From the NCBI GenBank assembly GCA_016741995.1, contig JACVCO010000006.1:62001-126000 (forward strand): a stretch of DNA of 64,000 nt, given 5' to 3'. The stretch is from Hydrogenophaga sp. (GTDB lineage: Bacteria; Pseudomonadota; Gammaproteobacteria; Burkholderiales; Burkholderiaceae_C). The notes below the pieces were generated by a model, which searched no databases, had not been told where the DNA came from, and saw nothing but the letters and a program-made list of their open reading frames with translations. How positions within the stretch are numbered: the first letter of the stretch is position 1; the number at the start of each line of letters is the position of its first letter. The translations under genes were made by a program, and so were the position numbers. Shown piece after piece: positions 61,499 to 64,000 of the stretch.

Positions 61499-61909
61499 TC
61501 AGGCCTGCTGCGCGAAGGCCGCTTCGTCCATATAGAAGACTTCCCACTGGTGGCCGTCGGGGTCGGCGAAGCCGTGCTGGTACATGAAGCCGAGGTCCTT
61601 GGCCGGGTTGGGTGTGCTGCCACCGGCGGCCAGAGCCTTGGCGACAAAGGATTCGACCTCGGCCCGGTTCTCGCACGACAGCGCATTGAGCACGGCCGTG
61701 GCCTTGGACGGTTCGGCCACCGGCAGGTGCGTGAAGGTCTGGAAGTAGGAACGCACCAGCAGCATCACGTACAGGTGTTCGCTGATGACGATGCACGCAG
61801 CATCGTCGTTGCTGAACTGCGGGTTGAGGGTGAAACCCAGGCCGGTGTAGAAGGCGCGCGAGCGCGGCAGATCGGACACGGGCAGGTTGACGAAGAGTTG
61901 TGAAGGCAT
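61499..61909 (-). CDS. VOC-family (glyoxalase/dioxygenase-like) protein
   Basis: 136-aa VOC superfamily protein: LFVNLPVSDLPRSRAFYTGLGFTLNPQFS and FADPDGHQWEVFYMDEAAF. Predicted metal site from the DGHQWE segment. In the ECF42 operon, between the sigma factor and a YCII gene. The ligand is unknown. An AGGAG-like site precedes the start. Confidence 0.9.
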   Translation of the reverse strand: MPSQLFVNLPVSDLPRSRAFYTGLGFTLNPQFSNDDAACIVISEHLYVMLLVRSYFQTFTHLPVAEPSKATAVLNALSCENRAEVESFVAKALAAGGSTPNPAKDLGFMYQHGFADPDGHQWEVFYMDEAAFAQQA

Positions 61910-61939
61910 GGAAATCTCCGGAAAGAAAAGAAGCGGGGC

Positions 61940-62356
61940 TCAGGCCTGCATGAGGCGGCGGAAGCGGTCCACGGCGGGGCCGGGCTGGAACTCGTCGAGA
62001 TCGAAGAGCTGTCGCACCTCGACCACCGCCGTGCGGCCCAGGCCCATCGGGTTGGGGAAGCGGCGCGACCATTCGATCGCTTCCTCACGGCTGCGCGCCT
62101 GGATCAGCGTGTAGCCGGCGATGAGTTCCTTGGCCTCGGCGTAGGGGCCGTCGACGATGCGCGGTGTGCCCTGCGCGCCGTGGTGCACGCACCACCCCTG
62201 GCGGCCGGGGTGCAGGCCCGAGCAGTCGAGCAGCACGCCGGCGCGCGCGAGTTCTTCGTGGAAGTGCAGCATGGACTCGAACACGGCCGGGTCGGGGTCG
62301 GGCCCCTCCATGGCCTCGAATTCGGGCACGGAACGCACGATGATCATGAACCGCAT
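61940..62356 (-). CDS. YCII/DGPF-domain protein (first in this order)
   Basis: 138-aa YCII-related protein with IVDGPYAEAKELIAGYTLIQARSREEAIEW, the DGPF pattern. These are small dimeric proteins that commonly accompany ECF42 sigma factors. ATG 62356 (MRFMIIVRS) has AGGAGAC in front on the minus strand; the track's 62392 start is not used. The function is unknown, possibly redox or stress related. Confidence 0.88.
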   Translation of the reverse strand: MRFMIIVRSVPEFEAMEGPDPDPAVFESMLHFHEELARAGVLLDCSGLHPGRQGWCVHHGAQGTPRIVDGPYAEAKELIAGYTLIQARSREEAIEWSRRFPNPMGLGRTAVVEVRQLFDLDEFQPGPAVDRFRRLMQA

Positions 62357-62458
62357 GGCTGTCTCCTGAAGGTGTCTGGCGCGGCGACCCATTTCGCCGC
62401 GTTCACCCCCACGACGAGCAAGCGCCGCCGGTTTCGACAGCCGCTGGTCGGGAAGCGC

Positions 62459-62824
62459 CTAGGCCCGGCTTTCGTCGAAACACGGGGCCAGGCCGCGCAC
62501 CTCCACCGTGGCCCATTCGGCCGCCGGGCACTGGCGGGCGAGTTCGATGGCCTCGTTGCGGGTGACGCCCTCGAGCAGGAAGAAGCCGCCCACCATTTCC
62601 TTGGCTTCGGCAAAGGGTCCGTCGAGCCGGCGCGCGGCACCGGGCGCCTGGCTCACGCGCACCGCGTCGCTCAACCCGGCCAGCGATTCCACCGCCTTCA
62701 GCCTGCCCTGCGCGCGCAGCGATTCGCCGAACGCCTGCATGCGGGCATAGGCCTCGCGGCCCTGGGCTTCGGTGCGCTCGGCGCGCTGGCCGGCGGGCTC
62801 GATGATCAACAGCATGTACGACAC
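62459..62824 (-). CDS. YCII/DGPF-domain protein (operon start)
   Basis: 121-aa YCII family protein: MSYMLLIIEPAGQR and RLDGPFAEAKEMVGGFFLLEGVTRNEAIELA, the DGPF motif. It is the first gene of the ECF42 operon, divergent from the cupin gene across about 55 bp. It is a diverged paralogue of the next YCII protein. Confidence 0.9.
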   Translation of the reverse strand: MSYMLLIIEPAGQRAERTEAQGREAYARMQAFGESLRAQGRLKAVESLAGLSDAVRVSQAPGAARRLDGPFAEAKEMVGGFFLLEGVTRNEAIELARQCPAAEWATVEVRGLAPCFDESRA

Positions 62825-62878
62825 GTGCAGGGTCTCCGGGCAAGCAAAAGCCGCATCCTAGGCGCAGAATGCCCGGCC

Positions 62879-63160
62879 ATGGACACCAACCGTTTCGACA
62901 CGTTTCGCGAGCAGGCCCTGGCCGAGGGTTTCGACGAGGTGCTGGAACGCCAGTGGGCGCCCCACACCGTGCTCGACACGCACACCCATCCGTTCTCCGT
63001 GAAAGCGGTCGTCACCGCCGGCGAGATGTGGCTCACCGTGGGCGGCGACACCCAGCACCTGCGCACGGGCGACACCTTCGCGCTGGGGCGCGATGTGCCG
63101 CACGCCGAGCGCTACGGCGCCGAGGGCGCGGCGTACTGGGTGGCGCGGCGCAACGGCTGA
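62879..63160 (+). CDS. Small cupin-domain protein
   Basis: 93-aa single cupin: HTHPFSVKAVVTAGEMWLTVGGD and the second motif GDTFALGRDVPHAERYG. The metal His residues are present. Function unknown; stand-alone cupins often bind small effectors. The frame in the track starts at 62180, but ATG 62879 gives the natural cupin start. It faces the YCII operon and precedes mntA by 25 bp. Confidence 0.83.
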   Translation: MDTNRFDTFREQALAEGFDEVLERQWAPHTVLDTHTHPFSVKAVVTAGEMWLTVGGDTQHLRTGDTFALGRDVPHAERYGAEGAAYWVARRNG

Positions 63161-63185
63161 GGCGCGGCTGCGCTACATTGCTGGC

Positions 63186-63476
63186 GTGAACCGACAACAC
63201 GCTTTCGAACTGCTGGCACGCAGCAAACCGGAACTGGCCCGCCGATACGGCGTGGCCGGCCTTGCCCTGTTTGGCTCCACAGCGCGCGACGAGGCACGCG
63301 AGAACAGCGATGTGGATGTGCTCGTGGCCTTTGATGGCCCAGCCACCTCGCAGCGGTACTTCGGTGTCCAGTTCTATCTCGAAGATCTCTTCGGTCATCC
63401 CGTCGATCTGGTGACCGAAAAGGCCTTGCGCGAAGAACTCCGACCCTACGTGAACAAGGATCGAATGGATGTCTGA
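63186..63476 (+). CDS. mntA: MntA-like minimal nucleotidyltransferase antitoxin
   Basis: 96-aa MNT-fold protein. GSTARDEARENSDVDVLVAF is the GSxxRxx...SDxDhhh catalytic motif with both acidic residues. In MntA/HepT pairs the antitoxin adenylylates HepT to silence it. It starts at GTG 63186 and overlaps the HepT gene by 8 bp. The DxD residues look intact, so activity is likely. Confidence 0.87.
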   Translation: MNRQHAFELLARSKPELARRYGVAGLALFGSTARDEARENSDVDVLVAFDGPATSQRYFGVQFYLEDLFGHPVDLVTEKALREELRPYVNKDRMDV

Positions 63477-63831
63477 GGGAGCGGCACGCGCATGGCGCTT
63501 CTACCTTGACGACATGATCGGGTTCACTCGCAAGGCCCTGGAGTACACCCGCGGTCTTGATCGAGCGCAGTTCTCGTCAGACTCCATGCGCCGCGATGCG
63601 ACATTGCGCAACCTGGAGCTGTTGGGCGAAGCGGCCAACCGGATTCCGCCCGACATTCGCGCCGCGCACGGCCAGGTGCCCTGGCGACAAATGATCGCCA
63701 CCCGCAACCGGCTCATCCATGCCTATCTCGGCATCGATGACGACGTGATCTGGAGCATCGTTCGGGACGACCTCCCCACCTTGCTGCACGAGTTGCAGGC
63801 GTTGCAGTCGGCACCGGATCCGCTCGCCTGA
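63469..63831 (+). CDS. hepT: HepT-like HEPN-domain toxin (DUF86)
   Basis: 120-aa HEPN protein. The RNase motif R-x4-H-x-Y is intact in RNRLIHAY (about residue 80), and AANRIPPDIRA and the TLRNLELLGEA core are typical DUF86. HepT toxins cleave tRNA or other RNA until modified by MntA. The 8-bp overlap with mntA gives translational coupling. Second copies of this pair occur on many chromosomes as accessory genes. Confidence 0.88.
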   Translation: MSEGAARAWRFYLDDMIGFTRKALEYTRGLDRAQFSSDSMRRDATLRNLELLGEAANRIPPDIRAAHGQVPWRQMIATRNRLIHAYLGIDDDVIWSIVRDDLPTLLHELQALQSAPDPLA

Positions 63832-63847
63832 GCGGCGCAACGCGCCC

Positions 63848-64000
63848 TCAGTGAACTGAACCGGCGACCGCTTCGCGCCGCAACCACACGTACCAGCCCA
63901 TCACCGGCTGGCGCTGCTCTTCGCGGATCGGGCCGGCTTCGATGGCCTGCACGGTGAAGCCGTGGGCGAAGGCCAGGCGCTGGACGAGTTCGCGCGAGTG
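63848..64000 (-). CDS. C-terminal fragment of an unidentified protein (cut by window edge)
   Basis: The minus strand is open from the edge to a TGA at 63848-63850, giving the last 50 residues: ELVQRLAFAHGFTVQAIEAGP and MGWYVWLRREAV. The style suits the C-terminus of a methyltransferase-like protein, but 50 residues are not enough to say. It ends 17 bp from the hepT stop on the facing strand. Confidence 0.5.
   Translation of the reverse strand, partial: HSRELVQRLAFAHGFTVQAIEAGPIREEQRQPVMGWYVWLRREAVAGSVH

Noticed and set aside
1-64000. tRNA, rRNA, CRISPR array, insertion sequence
   Set aside because: None recognised on either strand by reading; a tRNAscan and ISfinder search would settle it.

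Overview
The window is GC-rich chromosomal DNA of a betaproteobacterium, most likely Burkholderiales/Comamonadaceae (Hydrogenophaga- or Acidovorax-like). This rests on gene content and order: a dksA variant with a long Lys/Ala-rich N-terminus, dapF-DUF484-xerC, a NUDIX/MBL fusion protein, a Bug-type solute-binding protein, and many acyl-CoA and branched-chain-type transport genes. The genus is an inference. About 60 protein genes, one structural RNA (RNase P RNA, minus strand), no tRNA or rRNA, no CRISPR and no recognisable insertion sequence were seen.

Layout. 1-6.3 kb (minus): a cut-off gene, dksA, a His-rich CobW-type GTPase, rlmI, xerC, DUF484 and dapF. 6.4-8.5 kb: the NUDIX-MBL fusion convergent with rnpB. 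8.5-19.4 kb: housekeeping and transport genes (MATE pump, FAD dehydrogenase, glycine-zipper lipid-envelope protein, htpX, pyrC, amino-acid binding protein, LysR regulator, ATM1-type ABC exporter). 19.5-22.5 kb: a thioesterase and a three-gene operon with a split AtuA homologue and a crotonase. 22.6-30.6 kb: a seven-gene uptake/activation operon (livHMGF, acyl-CoA ligase, two tandem binding proteins). 30.7-33.8 kb: DUF2784, Bug protein, LysR and TauE.

34.1-45.1 kb is an accessory island with visibly different base composition and codon use. It reads, all on the plus strand, vsr - C5 methyltransferase - UvrD-like helicase - DrmA-like helicase - DrmB (DUF1998) - NERD nuclease/helicase. This has the DrmA/DrmB core and 5mC methylase of DISARM, but no DrmC (PLD) and no DrmE. 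Vsr, a UvrD-like helicase and a NERD-helicase stand in their place. I consider it the best candidate for an unusual or undescribed anti-phage system in this window.

45.3-55.7 kb (minus) is one overlapping operon: TetR, SDR, carboxyltransferase beta, acyl-CoA dehydrogenase, enoyl-CoA hydratase, biotin carboxylase alpha, a second acyl-CoA dehydrogenase, thioesterase and aldehyde dehydrogenase. Its order matches atuB-C-D-E-F of the acyclic terpene (citronellol/geraniol) pathway rather than the liu leucine pathway. 55.8-58.3 kb holds ergothioneine genes egtD-egtB plus DUF427. 58.4-60.2 kb holds a flavin monooxygenase-like protein and a PAP2 phosphatase. 60.2-62.8 kb is an ECF42-type sigma factor operon with VOC and two YCII/DGPF proteins. 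62.9-64.0 kb has a cupin, an MntA/HepT toxin-antitoxin pair and a truncated gene at the edge.

All calls come from reading the sequence and supplied translations. No database search was run, so family names are recognition from motifs and context.
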